A stretch of DNA of 64,000 nt. It comes from Streptomyces vilmorinianum (GTDB lineage: Bacteria; Actinomycetota; Actinomycetes; Streptomycetales; Streptomycetaceae). The DNA lies in the NCBI RefSeq assembly GCF_005517195.1, contig NZ_CP040244.1, positions 6,776,001 through 6,840,000 of the forward strand, given 5' to 3'. The notes under the pieces are model-generated. The model saw only the letters and a program-made list of their open reading frames with translations, made no database searches and was not told the origin of the DNA. Shown here piece by piece: positions 41,170 to 49,887 of the stretch (the first letter of the stretch is position 1; each line of letters begins with the position of its first letter). Position numbers and translations under genes: made by a program.

Positions 41170-42816
41170 TCAGCGCACCCGATCCACCCGGCGCTCGTCC
41201 CAGACCGGCTCGCTCGTCTCCCGTACGACCCCGTCGGAGCCGAAGACCAGATACCGGTCGAAGGTCTTCGCGAACCACCGGTCGTGCGTGACCGCCAGGA
41301 CCGTGCCCTCGTACGACTCCAGGCCGTCCTGCAGCGCCTCCGCCGACTCCAGGTCCAGGTTGTCCGTCGGCTCGTCGAGCAGCAGCGCCGTCGTGCCCGA
41401 CAGCTCCAGGAGCAGGATCTGGAAACGGGCCTGCTGGCCGCCGGAGAGCTTCTCGAAGGCCTGGTCGCCCTGCCCCTCCAGCTCGTACCGCCGCAGCACC
41501 GACATCGCCCCGCCCCGGTCCTTGGCGTGCTCCGACCACAGGATGTCCACGAGGGAACGCCCCCGCAGCTCCGGATGGGCGTGGGTCTGGGCGAAGTGGC
41601 CCGGGACGACCCGCGCCCCCAGCTTCCACAGCCCCGTGTGCGCCACCGACGGGTCCCCCGCGAGCAGCCGCAGGAAGTGCGACTTCCCCGAGCCGTTCGA
41701 ACCGAGGACGGCGACCCGCTCCCCGTAGAAGATCTCCAGCGAGAACGGCTTCATCAGTCCGGTCAGCTCAAGGTTCTCGCAGGTCACCGCCCGGACCCCG
41801 GTCCGACCGCCGCGCAGCCGCATCCGGATGTCCTGCTCGCGCGGCGGCTCCGGCGGCGGGCCGGCCTCCTCGAACTTCTTCAGCCGCGTCTGCGCCGCCG
41901 CGTACCGGGACGCCATCTCATGGCTCACCGCCGCCGCCTGCCGCAGGTTGATCACCAGCTTCTTCAGCTGCGCGTGCTTCTCCTCCCAGCGCCGCTTCAG
42001 CTCCTCGAAGCGCGCGAACCGCTCCCGCCGCGCCTCGTGGAAGGTCTCGAAGCCACCGCCGTGCACCCAGACGTCCGACCCGGCGGGCCCCGGCTCGACC
42101 GCGATGATCTTCTCCGCGGCCCGGGCGAGCAGCTCCCGGTCGTGGGAGATGAAGAGCACGGTCTTACGGGTCTCCCGCAGCCGCTCCTCCAGCCACCGCT
42201 TGCCGGGGACGTCCAGGTAGTTGTCCGGCTCGTCGAGCAGCAGCACCTCGTCGGTGCCCCGCAGCAGCGACTCCAGGACCAGACGCTTCTGCTCGCCCCC
42301 GCTGAGCGTGCGCACCTCCCGGAACTGCGCCTTCTCGTACGGGACGCCCAGCGCCGCCATCGTGCACATGTCCCAGACGGTCTCGGCCTCGTACCCCTGG
42401 ACCTCCGCCCAGTCGCTGAGCGCCTGGGCGTACGCCATCTGGGCGGCCTCGTCGTCGACCGTCATGATCAGGTGCTCGGCCTCGTCGACCGCCTTCGCCG
42501 CCTCGCGGATACGGGGCTGGGCGACCGAGACGAGCAGGTCACGCACCGTACGGTCGTCCCGCACCGAGCCGACGAACTGCGGCATCACGCCCAGGCCGCC
42601 GCTCACGGTGACCGTGCCGCCGTGCGGCTGCAGCTCGCCGGAGATCATCCGCAGCAGCGTCGTCTTCCCGGCGCCGTTGGCCCCGACCAGGGCCACGACC
42701 GCGCCCTCCCCGACCCGGAAGGAGGCGTCCGCGAGCAGGACCCTCCCGTCGGGAAGGTAGTACTCCAGATGCGCCGCTTCGACATGTCCCATGAGGTGCA
42801 TTGTCACCGGCGACAT
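41170..42816 (-). CDS. ABC-F family ATPase
   Basis: 548-residue soluble protein with two ABC ATPase domains and no membrane segment. First domain: VGANGAGKTTLLRMI and LSGGEQKRLVLESLL; second: LGSNGSGKSHFLRLLAGD and LSGGQQARFQILLLEL. A charged linker of about 80 residues between them (RRERFARFEELKRRWEEKHA) is the P-site-tRNA interaction motif region. ABC-F proteins act on the ribosome as translation factors or antibiotic-protection factors; which applies here cannot be told. It is divergent from the membrane protein at 42849. Confidence 0.92.
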   Translation of the reverse strand: MSPVTMHLMGHVEAAHLEYYLPDGRVLLADASFRVGEGAVVALVGANGAGKTTLLRMISGELQPHGGTVTVSGGLGVMPQFVGSVRDDRTVRDLLVSVAQPRIREAAKAVDEAEHLIMTVDDEAAQMAYAQALSDWAEVQGYEAETVWDMCTMAALGVPYEKAQFREVRTLSGGEQKRLVLESLLRGTDEVLLLDEPDNYLDVPGKRWLEERLRETRKTVLFISHDRELLARAAEKIIAVEPGPAGSDVWVHGGGFETFHEARRERFARFEELKRRWEEKHAQLKKLVINLRQAAAVSHEMASRYAAAQTRLKKFEEAGPPPEPPREQDIRMRLRGGRTGVRAVTCENLELTGLMKPFSLEIFYGERVAVLGSNGSGKSHFLRLLAGDPSVAHTGLWKLGARVVPGHFAQTHAHPELRGRSLVDILWSEHAKDRGGAMSVLRRYELEGQGDQAFEKLSGGQQARFQILLLELSGTTALLLDEPTDNLDLESAEALQDGLESYEGTVLAVTHDRWFAKTFDRYLVFGSDGVVRETSEPVWDERRVDRVR

Positions 42817-42848
42817 CGCCGTCCCCCAACCGGTTTAGGATGCGCGGC

Positions 42849-43790
42849 ATGAGCTTTGGGGGACCGCAGTGGCCACAGGAGCCGCAGCAGCCGGGTCAGC
42901 AGCCATACGGACAGCAGCCGTACGGACAGCAGCCGTACGGACAGCAGCCGGCGTATCAGCAGCCCGGCCCGTTCCCGGGCGCGGAGGGGACGCACACACC
43001 CGACTGGGGCGCCCTCGCCGACGCGTCCGCGGCCGGCCGGCGCCGTAAGCGCTGGCTGATGATCGGCGGCGGCGTGCTCGCGACCCTCGCGGTCGGCGCG
43101 ATCGTCGCCACCGCGGTGGTGAACAGCAACAACACCACCACGAACGGGAAGAACGACACGGTCACCCCCACCGACTCCGCCTCCCCCACCGGCTCCCCCA
43201 CGCCGGGACCGTCGTTCTCCTCCGTGGCGCCGCCTCCCCCGCCCAACCCCAAGGACTTCATCTCGAACGAGAAGAAGGACAAGGCCCCGCTGAGCGCCGA
43301 GGGCCTCTTCCCGGGCAAGAAGCTCACCATGAGCGGCCGCGTCTACACGAAGGGCGCGACCTCCTCCACCACCGCGTGCGCGAGCGTCACCCAGGGCGCC
43401 CTCGGCTCGGTCCTGCAGAAGAACGGCTGCGACCGCGTGATCCGCGCCACGTACGTGAAGGACGGGGTCGCCATCACCGTCGGCGTGGCCGTCTTCTCCA
43501 CCGAGGCGGAGGCGCTGAAGGCGAAGAACCAGGCCAGCGGCGGCATCGCCCCGCTGACCGGCGCCGGCGTCGGCGACTTCTGCCACGCCACGGTCTGCCT
43601 GCGGCGCGCGAACTCGATCGGCCGGTACGCCTACTTCACCCAGGCCGGCTTCACCAACGGCAAGAAGGTGACCACGGCCGACAAGGGCGTCTTCCAGGCC
43701 AGCGACGACCTGGGTACCTTCGCCTTCAACCAGATCTACGCCCGGGGCCGCACCCAGGCCTCAGCAGCAGCCGGCGCTCCCGGGGAGTGA
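42849..43790 (+). CDS. Membrane-anchored protein with QQPYG repeats
   Basis: 313 residues. A Gln/Pro-rich cytoplasmic start with three QQPYG units, one membrane helix at about 78-100, a Thr/Ser/Pro linker, and an extracytoplasmic domain with three Cys (ASVTQGALGSVLQKNGCDRV, FCHATVCLRR). Function unknown; the plan is shared by many actinobacterial cell-surface proteins. No ribosome-binding site precedes the ATG, and a TAGGAT box ends seven bases upstream, so the transcript may be leaderless. Its 3' end overlaps the convergent truA by 30 bp. Confidence 0.82.
   Translation: MSFGGPQWPQEPQQPGQQPYGQQPYGQQPYGQQPAYQQPGPFPGAEGTHTPDWGALADASAAGRRRKRWLMIGGGVLATLAVGAIVATAVVNSNNTTTNGKNDTVTPTDSASPTGSPTPGPSFSSVAPPPPPNPKDFISNEKKDKAPLSAEGLFPGKKLTMSGRVYTKGATSSTTACASVTQGALGSVLQKNGCDRVIRATYVKDGVAITVGVAVFSTEAEALKAKNQASGGIAPLTGAGVGDFCHATVCLRRANSIGRYAYFTQAGFTNGKKVTTADKGVFQASDDLGTFAFNQIYARGRTQASAAAGAPGE
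42906..42950 (+). repeat. 15-bp in-frame tandem repeat encoding QQPYG
   Basis: Three exact copies of TACGGACAGCAGCCG within the N-terminal coding region of the membrane protein. Confidence 0.92.
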
Positions 43791-44618
43791 CCGCTTGTTC
43801 CTGGCCTCCCGGTTGCGGGCGGCCAGGAGCTCGTCGGCCGGGTAGCCGACCTCTTCGAGGGTGAGCCCGTGCGGCCGTACGACATGCACGGCGGAGTCCC
43901 GTACGCCCGCGGCCAGGACCTTCGCCGGCCAGTCGACCGGCCGGTGCCCGTCGCCCACGAACAGCAGCGCGCCGACCAGCGAGCGGACCATGTTGTGGCA
44001 GAAGGCGTCCGCCTTCACGGTCGCTTCGAGGACGCCGCCGGGCCGCCGCTCCCAGCGCAGCTCCTGGAGCGTACGGATGGTGGTCGCGCCCTCGCGCTTC
44101 TTGCAGTACGCGGCGAAGTCGTGCTCGCCCACCAGGCGCTCGGCGGCGGCGTTCATGGCGTCCATGTCGAGGGCCCAGTCGTGCCACAGGACATGCCCGC
44201 GCAGCAGCGGGTCGACGCCGCCGGGGTTGTCGGTGACGCGGTAGGCGTAACGGCGCCAGATGGCCGAGAAACGGGCGTTGAAGCCACTGGGGGCCTCGGT
44301 CAGGCGCCAGACCCGCACATCGTGCGCGAGCCGCCCTGCGAGCCGCCTGAGCAGCTTGTCGCGGTGCTCGGCCCACAGCTCGACGGGCAGATCGACGTGC
44401 GCGACCTGTCCACGGGCGTGCACACCGGCGTCGGTGCGGCCGGCGACGGTCAGCTCGTACGTCTCCTTGGACCGGGTCACGGTCTTCAGGGCGTCCTCGA
44501 TGTCACCCTGGACGGTCCGCTGCCCGCGGGCCTGCTTGGCCCAGCCGGAGAAGTCCTTGCCGTCGTACGAAAGGTCGAGCCGGATCCGTACGAAACCGGG
44601 CTGCACGTCGTCGCTCAC
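43761..44618 (-). CDS. truA: tRNA pseudouridine(38-40) synthase
   Basis: 285 residues. The catalytic Asp lies in VAGRTDAGVHARGQVAH near residue 62, and RIRLDLSYDGKDFSGWAKQ is the TruA start motif; FCHNMVRSLVGALLFVG is the C-terminal signature. It modifies the anticodon arm of many tRNAs. It follows the rpoA-rplQ genes after a terminator. Confidence 0.95.
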   Translation of the reverse strand: MSDDVQPGFVRIRLDLSYDGKDFSGWAKQARGQRTVQGDIEDALKTVTRSKETYELTVAGRTDAGVHARGQVAHVDLPVELWAEHRDKLLRRLAGRLAHDVRVWRLTEAPSGFNARFSAIWRRYAYRVTDNPGGVDPLLRGHVLWHDWALDMDAMNAAAERLVGEHDFAAYCKKREGATTIRTLQELRWERRPGGVLEATVKADAFCHNMVRSLVGALLFVGDGHRPVDWPAKVLAAGVRDSAVHVVRPHGLTLEEVGYPADELLAARNREARNKRSLPGSAGCC

Positions 44619-44652
44619 GCGGTAAATCCTCTCAAAGCCTCAGAACACGGGA

Positions 44653-44684
44653 GCGGGCCCGCACCCCTGGGGGTACGGGCCCGC
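44653..44684 (-). terminator. Terminator of the alpha operon
   Basis: GCGGGCCCGCACCCC pairs with the complementary run ending at 44684, about 15 bp with one G-U pair, starting 22 bp after the rplQ stop. Confidence 0.8.
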
Positions 44685-44705
44685 ACACGAGAAACGTCGG
44701 AACGC

Positions 44706-45200
44706 TTACGCGTCCTTCGACTCCTCCGCCGGAGCCTCGGCGGCGTCCTCGACCTTGGTCTCCTCGACCTTGGCCTCGTCAGCCTCCTTGACCGCACGCT
44801 TGGTGGCGGCCTCGGCCTCGGCGACGGTCGCCTTCTTGGCGATCTCGCCCTCGACCAGCTCGATCACGGCCATCGGGGCGTTGTCGCCACGACGGTTGCC
44901 GATCTTGGTGATACGGGTGTAGCCACCCGGGCGCTCGGAGTAGCGCGGGGCGATCTCGGTGAAGAGCGTGTGGACGACGCCCTTGTCCGTGATCGTCTGC
45001 AGCACCAGGCGACGGTTGTGGATGTCGCCCTTCTTCGCCTTGGTGATCAGGCGCTCGGCGACCGGACGCAGGCGGCGGGCCTTGGCCTCGGTCGTGGTGA
45101 TGCGGCCGTGCTCGAAGAGGGACTTCGCCAGGTTGGCGAGCAGCAGACGCTCGTGAGCGGCGCTGCCACCGAGGCGGGCACCCTTGGCGGGACGCGGCAT
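44706..45200 (-). CDS. rplQ: 50S ribosomal protein L17
   Basis: 164 residues from the ATG at 45200 (MPRPAKGARLGGSAAHERLL). The conserved L17 core ends near residue 120; the remaining 44 residues are an Ala/Glu/Lys tail typical of streptomycetes. An upstream in-frame ATG at 45224 is not needed. Last gene of the alpha operon. Confidence 0.96.
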   Translation of the reverse strand: MPRPAKGARLGGSAAHERLLLANLAKSLFEHGRITTTEAKARRLRPVAERLITKAKKGDIHNRRLVLQTITDKGVVHTLFTEIAPRYSERPGGYTRITKIGNRRGDNAPMAVIELVEGEIAKKATVAEAEAATKRAVKEADEAKVEETKVEDAAEAPAEESKDA

Positions 45201-45398
45201 GGTGTTTCTCCTTGTGATCTGCACCGGCCGTATGAGGTACCGATGTCAGTGTCCGAGCGGGCGGTTACCCGTCGGAGATCCAGGCCCCGTCAGGGGCCTG
45301 GAAGGGGCGCGGGGCGGTGTCGATACGCGACTCCGTCGCGGGGGCGCGATCAAGCACAGCGCACCCGCACCCGGGTACGGACCGTATGGCCCGAGCTC

Positions 45399-46421
45399 TT
45401 AGTACTGCTCGGTCTCGACGAACCCGGCGTCCGCGTCGTCGTCGGCGCCGAAGGCGTCGGCGGCGGCGGTCGGGTCGAATCCGGGCGGGCTGTCCTTGAG
45501 GGCCAGGCCCATGCCGGCCAGCTTCGCCTTGACCTCGTCGATCGACTTCGCACCGAAGTTGCGGATGTCGAGCAGGTCGGCCTCGGAGCGCGCCACGAGC
45601 TCACCCACGGAGTGGATGCCCTCACGCTTGAGGCAGTTGTACGAACGAACGGTGAGCTCGAGCTCCTCGATCGGCAGCGCCAGGTCGGCGGCGAGGGCGG
45701 CGTCCGTGGGGGACGGGCCCATGTCGATGCCCTCGGCGTCGATGTTGAGCTCGCGCGCCAGACCGAACAGCTCGACCAGGGTCTTGCCGGCGGACGCCAT
45801 GGCGTCACGCGGGCGCATGGCCTGCTTGGTCTCGACGTCGACGATCAGCTTGTCGAAGTCGGTGCGCTGCTCGACACGGGTCGCCTCGACCTTGTACGTG
45901 ACCTTGAGCACCGGGGAGTAGATGGAGTCGACCGGGATACGGCCGATCTCCTGGCCCACCTGCTTGTTCTGCACGGCGGAGACGTAGCCGCGACCGCGCT
46001 CGACGGTCAGCTCCATCTCCAGCTTGCCCTTGCCGTTGAGCGTGGCGAGCACCAGGTCGGGGTTGTGCACCTCGACTCCGGCCGGCGGGGCGATGTCGGC
46101 AGCGGTGACCAGGCCGGGACCCTGCTTGCGCAGGTACATCACGACCGGCTCGTCGTGCTCCGAGGAGACGACCAGCTGCTTGATGTTCAGGATGAGGTCG
46201 GTGACGTCCTCCTTGACGCCCGGCACGGTGGTGAACTCGTGCAGGACACCGTCGATACGGATGGACGTGACAGCCGCACCCGGGATCGAGGAGAGGAGCG
46301 TACGACGGAGGCTGTTGCCGAGCGTGTAGCCGAAGCCCGGCTCCAGGGGCTCGATGACGAACCGCGAGCGGAATTCGTCGACGACCTCTTCGGTCAGCGA
46401 GGGGCGCTGAGCGATCAGCAT
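45399..46421 (-). CDS. rpoA: RNA polymerase alpha subunit
   Basis: 340 residues. The N-terminal dimerisation domain includes EPGFGYTLGNSLRRTLLSS; the C-terminal domain has LLDIRNFGAKSIDEVKAKL, which contacts promoter UP elements and activators. The ATG at 46421 gives MLIAQRPSLTEEV, the standard start. The 250-bp gap from rpsK is unusual and holds a duplicated rpsK tail and hairpins. Confidence 0.98.
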   Translation of the reverse strand: MLIAQRPSLTEEVVDEFRSRFVIEPLEPGFGYTLGNSLRRTLLSSIPGAAVTSIRIDGVLHEFTTVPGVKEDVTDLILNIKQLVVSSEHDEPVVMYLRKQGPGLVTAADIAPPAGVEVHNPDLVLATLNGKGKLEMELTVERGRGYVSAVQNKQVGQEIGRIPVDSIYSPVLKVTYKVEATRVEQRTDFDKLIVDVETKQAMRPRDAMASAGKTLVELFGLARELNIDAEGIDMGPSPTDAALAADLALPIEELELTVRSYNCLKREGIHSVGELVARSEADLLDIRNFGAKSIDEVKAKLAGMGLALKDSPPGFDPTAAADAFGADDDADAGFVETEQY

Positions 46422-46565
46422 GGTGTGAATCCTTCGGTTGTGGACGCCCACTATTTGACGTCCGACAGGTACTGCTTACTGCAAGGGTACGGGCGGCACC
46501 GCTCCGAAGAGCCGTACCGCCCATCCCTCAGAACAACCGTGACCGGTCGCCGTGCGTCAGACGCG

Positions 46566-46605
46566 GTGCGTCAGACGCGGCGGCGCTTCGGCGGACGGCA
46601 GCCGT
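46566..46605. repeat. Second copy of the rpsK 3' end (40-bp direct repeat)
   Basis: Identical over 40 bp to 46667-46706, which contains the final codons and TGA stop of rpsK. A further 15-bp part of the same unit precedes it at 46552-46566. The copies are 101 bp apart and flank a hairpin at 46617-46634 (7-bp stem, ATAA loop). Confidence 0.95.
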
Positions 46606-46671
46606 GCTGCGAATTCCCGGGGGATAACCCCCGGACCCCCAGCAGGCAGCCGCCGTGGCCAAGGCCGTGCG

Positions 46672-47076
46672 TCAGACGCGGCGGCGCTTCGGCGGACGGC
46701 AGCCGTTGTGCGGCGTGGGGGTGACGTCCTGGATCGAACCGACCTCGAGGCCCGTGGCCTGGAGGGAGCGGATCGCGGTCTCGCGGCCGGAGCCCGGACC
46801 CTTGACGAAGACGTCAACCTTGCGCATGCCGTGCTCCTGCGCGCGGCGAGCGGCCGACTCGGCGGCCATCTGCGCGGCGAACGGGGTCGACTTGCGCGAG
46901 CCCTTGAAGCCGACGTGGCCGGCGGAGGCCCAGGAGATCACGTTGCCCGAGGGGTCCGTGATCGAGACGATCGTGTTGTTGAACGTGCTCTTGATGTGCG
47001 CGTGGCCGTGAGCGACGTTCTTCTTTTCCTTGCGGCGCACCTTCTTGGCGGCACCCTGACGACCCTTGGGGGGCAT
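46672..47076 (-). CDS. rpsK: 30S ribosomal protein S11
   Basis: 134 residues with TFNNTIVSITDPSGNVISWA and the C-terminal TPTPHNGCRPPKRRRV. Belongs to the rpsM-rpsK-rpoA-rplQ run. Its last 12 codons are repeated downstream. A four-codon purine-rich leader (GGAGAT) precedes the ATG. Confidence 0.98.
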   Translation of the reverse strand: MPPKGRQGAAKKVRRKEKKNVAHGHAHIKSTFNNTIVSITDPSGNVISWASAGHVGFKGSRKSTPFAAQMAAESAARRAQEHGMRKVDVFVKGPGSGRETAIRSLQATGLEVGSIQDVTPTPHNGCRPPKRRRV

Positions 47077-47142
47077 CTATATCTCCTACGGGAGGTGGTC
47101 GGTCCTACAGCGAAGACCGTGTGGTCAAGCGTCCGCTGAGGA

Positions 47143-47523
47143 CTACTTCTTGCCCGGCTTCTTCTTACCGGCGATGGCGCGACGCGGGCCCTTGCGGGTA
47201 CGGGCGTTCGTGCTGGTGCGCTGACCGTGGACCGGCAGGCCGCGACGGTGGCGGATGCCCTGGTAGCACTGGATCTCGATCTTGCGGCGGATGTCGCCCT
47301 GGATCTCGCGGCGGAGGTCACCCTCGGTACGGAGGTTGGCGTCCACGTACTCGCGGATCTTGACGAGGTCCTCTTCGGCCAGGTCACGAACGCGGGTGTT
47401 CGGGTTCACGCCGGTGGAGGCGAGGATCTCCTTGGACCGGGTGCGCCCGATACCGAAGACGTAGGTGAGTGCGATCTCCACACGCTTTTCGCGCGGGATG
47501 TCAACACCGGAAACGCGTGCCAT
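47143..47523 (-). CDS. rpsM: 30S ribosomal protein S13
   Basis: 126 residues: ARVSGVDIPREKRVEIALTY at the start and the signature GIRHRRGLPVHGQRTSTNAR. Contacts the head of the 30S subunit and the P-site tRNA. 66 bp before rpsK. Confidence 0.98.
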   Translation of the reverse strand: MARVSGVDIPREKRVEIALTYVFGIGRTRSKEILASTGVNPNTRVRDLAEEDLVKIREYVDANLRTEGDLRREIQGDIRRKIEIQCYQGIRHRRGLPVHGQRTSTNARTRKGPRRAIAGKKKPGKK

Positions 47524-47709
47524 TCAATGGCTCCTGTGTGTTCGGGGGTCTTCCGCAAGGCCGCTCCCGGCAGGCCGTATGAGGTACGAACCGGGTCTCC
47601 GGCCCCCGCCGGAGGTGCCGCCGACCCTTGCGGGCTGGGCGGGCCTTGCGTATGTACGTATTGCTTGCGTCGCGCGAAGAACTGCGAAATGCAGGTCGGT
47701 CGGCGTGCG

Positions 47710-47823
47710 TCAGCCCTGGCGCTGCTTGTGGCGCAGGTTGTCGCAGATGACCATGACCCGACCGTGGCGGCGGATCACCTTGCACTTGTCGCAGATCTTC
47801 TTGACGCTCGGCTTGACCTTCAT
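47710..47823 (-). CDS. rpmJ: 50S ribosomal protein L36
   Basis: 37 residues (MKVKPSVKKICDKCKVIRRH onward) with the zinc-binding pattern C11, C14, C27 and His32. This is the zinc-containing form of L36. Between infA and rpsM, as expected. It is short enough to be missed by length filters. Confidence 0.97.
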   Translation of the reverse strand: MKVKPSVKKICDKCKVIRRHGRVMVICDNLRHKQRQG

Positions 47824-47885
47824 GTGGGTGAGGTTCTCCGGGTCAGTGCCACCACCCGCGCGCGGAGGCGGGGTGCGGGCAAGAT

Positions 47886-48107
47886 CTACTTGTAGCGGTA
47901 GACGATCCGGCCACGCGTCAGGTCGTACGGAGAGAGCTCCACAACGACCCGGTCGTCCGGAAGGATTCGGATGTAGTGCATCCGCATCTTGCCGGAGATG
48001 TGCGCGAGGACCTTGTGACCGTTCTGGAGCTCCACCTTGAACATGGCGTTCGGGAGGGACTCGATCACGGTGCCCTCGATTTCGATGGCACCTTGCTTCT
48101 TGGCCAC
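47886..48107 (-). CDS. infA: Translation initiation factor IF-1
   Basis: 73-residue OB-fold factor: AKKQGAIEIEGTVIESLPNA and LSPYDLTRGRIVYRYK. The start is a GTG at 48107, giving the family N-terminus; longer in-frame starts would add non-conserved residues. First gene of the infA-rpmJ-rpsM-rpsK-rpoA-rplQ cluster, with a 199-bp gap to map that should contain a promoter and holds a small inverted repeat (CCTGGA/TCCAGG, about 48212-48232). Confidence 0.97.
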   Translation of the reverse strand: MAKKQGAIEIEGTVIESLPNAMFKVELQNGHKVLAHISGKMRMHYIRILPDDRVVVELSPYDLTRGRIVYRYK

Positions 48108-48306
48108 GCTTCGCCTTTCGAATCGGCTACCTTGATCGACTCTCGATCCCGTATGCGGGCACACGGGTACACGAGAGCCGACGCATCAGTCTACGTCAGG
48201 CCCCTGGAAAAGACGAATCCAGGAAGAATGCCCACCTCAGGCTGTGTCTAATCAGCCGCTACCGCGGCGGGCCTTACGCAAGGAGCCACGCCGCAGTACG
48301 ACCCCG

Positions 48307-49143
48307 CTACGCCAGGGGGTCCGGCGCCGCGGTCACACCCAGCTCCGCCAGCTTCGCCTTGCCGCCGTCCGGCGAGGTCAGGACCAGCGGGCCCTCCTCC
48401 GTCAGCGCCACCGAGTGCTCCCAGTGCGAGGACCAGGTGCCGTCGGTCGTGATGACCGTCCAGTCGTCCGACAGGACCTCCGTGTGGGGCGTGCCGAGCG
48501 AGACCATCGGCTCGATCGCCAGGCAGAAGCCGGGGACCAGCTTCGGACCCTTGCCGCGCTTGCGCGAGACGTAGTTCAGCAGGTGCGGGTCCATGTGCAT
48601 CTCGGTGCCGATGCCGTGGCCGCCGTAGTCCTCGACGATGCCGTACTTGCCGCCGCCCGGCTTCGGCTGGCGGCGGATGTACGTCTCGATCGCGCGCGAG
48701 ATGTCCACCAGCCGGTTGCCGTTGCGCATCGCGGCGATGCCGGCCCACATCGACTCCTCGGTCACCCGCGAGAGCTCGACGAGCTCCGGAGCGTGCCCGG
48801 TGCCCACGAACGCCGTGTAGGCCGCGTCACCGTGCCAGCCGTCGACGATCGCGCCGGCGTCGATGGAGATGATGTCGCCGTCCTTGAGGACGGTCTTCTC
48901 GTCCGGGATGCCGTGGACGACGACCTCGTTGACCGAGGTGCAGATCGTCGCGGGGAAACCGCCGTACCCCAGGAAGTTCGACTTCGCCCCGTGGTCCGCG
49001 ATGACCTTCCGCGCGACCTCGTCCAGGTCCTTCGTCGTGGCGCCCGGCACGGCCGCCTCACGGGTCGCCGCGTGGATGGCCGCGACGACCAGCCCCGCCT
49101 CGCGCATCTTCGCGATCTGCTCGGGGGTCTTGATCTGCACCAT
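48307..49143 (-). CDS. map: Type I methionine aminopeptidase
   Basis: 278 residues; removes the initiator Met. Metal ligands: Asp in ISIDAGAIVDGWHGDAAY (two), His in GHGIGTEMH, Glu in LAIEPMVSLG and Glu in EHSVALTEEG; substrate His in VNEVVVHGIPD. Lies between adk and infA as in other actinobacteria. Confidence 0.96.
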   Translation of the reverse strand: MVQIKTPEQIAKMREAGLVVAAIHAATREAAVPGATTKDLDEVARKVIADHGAKSNFLGYGGFPATICTSVNEVVVHGIPDEKTVLKDGDIISIDAGAIVDGWHGDAAYTAFVGTGHAPELVELSRVTEESMWAGIAAMRNGNRLVDISRAIETYIRRQPKPGGGKYGIVEDYGGHGIGTEMHMDPHLLNYVSRKRGKGPKLVPGFCLAIEPMVSLGTPHTEVLSDDWTVITTDGTWSSHWEHSVALTEEGPLVLTSPDGGKAKLAELGVTAAPDPLA

Positions 49144-49239
49144 CGTGGCCGCGGCCTTTCCTTGGAGTACGGGGAACAGAACAACGATACGGCCGCGGCG
49201 CCCCTGAGGGGCACCGCGGCCGTATCGGACGAACCAGGG

Positions 49240-49887
49240 TTACTTCTTGAGCGCGGCCATCGCCTTCGCGGTGACCTCGTCCACCTTGCCGAGCGCCGAG
49301 ATCGTCACGACCAGGTTCTGTGCCCGGTAGTAGTCGATGATCGGCTCGGTCTGCGTGTGGTAGACCTCCAGGCGCTTGCGGACGGTCTCCTCGGAGTCGT
49401 CCGGGCGCTGGTACAGCTCGCCGCCGCAGACGTCGCAGACGCCCTCGGTCTTCGGCATGTTGTACATCACGTGGAACACGTGCGCACTGTCGTTGCGGCA
49501 GGTGCGGCGACCTGCGATCCGCTTCACGACCTCGTCCTCGGGGACCTCCAGGTCCAGGACCGCGTCCAGCTGCATGTCCTCGGCCTTGAGGACCACATCC
49601 AGCGCCTCGGCCTGGGCCACGTTCCGCGGGAATCCGTCGAGCAGGAAGCCGTTCACGGCGTCCGGCTGCTCCATGCGGTCCTTGGCCATCCCGATGGTCA
49701 CCTCGTCGGGCACGAGGTCGCCGGCGTCCATGTACGCCTTGGCCTTCATGCCCAGCTCCGTGCCCTGCGAAATGTTGGCACGGAACAGATCACCCGTGGA
49801 GATGTGCGGAATGTCCAGGTTCTTGGCAAGGAACGCGGCCTGCGTTCCCTTGCCCGCACCGGGCGGTCCGACGAGGACGATTCGCAT
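49240..49887 (-). CDS. adk: Adenylate kinase
   Basis: 215 residues with the P-loop GPPGAGKGTQA, DGFPRNVAQAEALD and a long lid. The lid has Cys-x-x-Asp and Cys-x-x-Cys (RTCRND and VCDVCGG), a pattern for a bound metal ion as in zinc-containing kinases. The start overlaps the secY stop by one base. Confidence 0.96.
   Translation of the reverse strand: MRIVLVGPPGAGKGTQAAFLAKNLDIPHISTGDLFRANISQGTELGMKAKAYMDAGDLVPDEVTIGMAKDRMEQPDAVNGFLLDGFPRNVAQAEALDVVLKAEDMQLDAVLDLEVPEDEVVKRIAGRRTCRNDSAHVFHVMYNMPKTEGVCDVCGGELYQRPDDSEETVRKRLEVYHTQTEPIIDYYRAQNLVVTISALGKVDEVTAKAMAALKK

Noticed and set aside
42906..42950. Repeat array as a regulatory or CRISPR feature
   Set aside because: Units are 15 bp, contiguous and in frame, and simply encode QQPYG.
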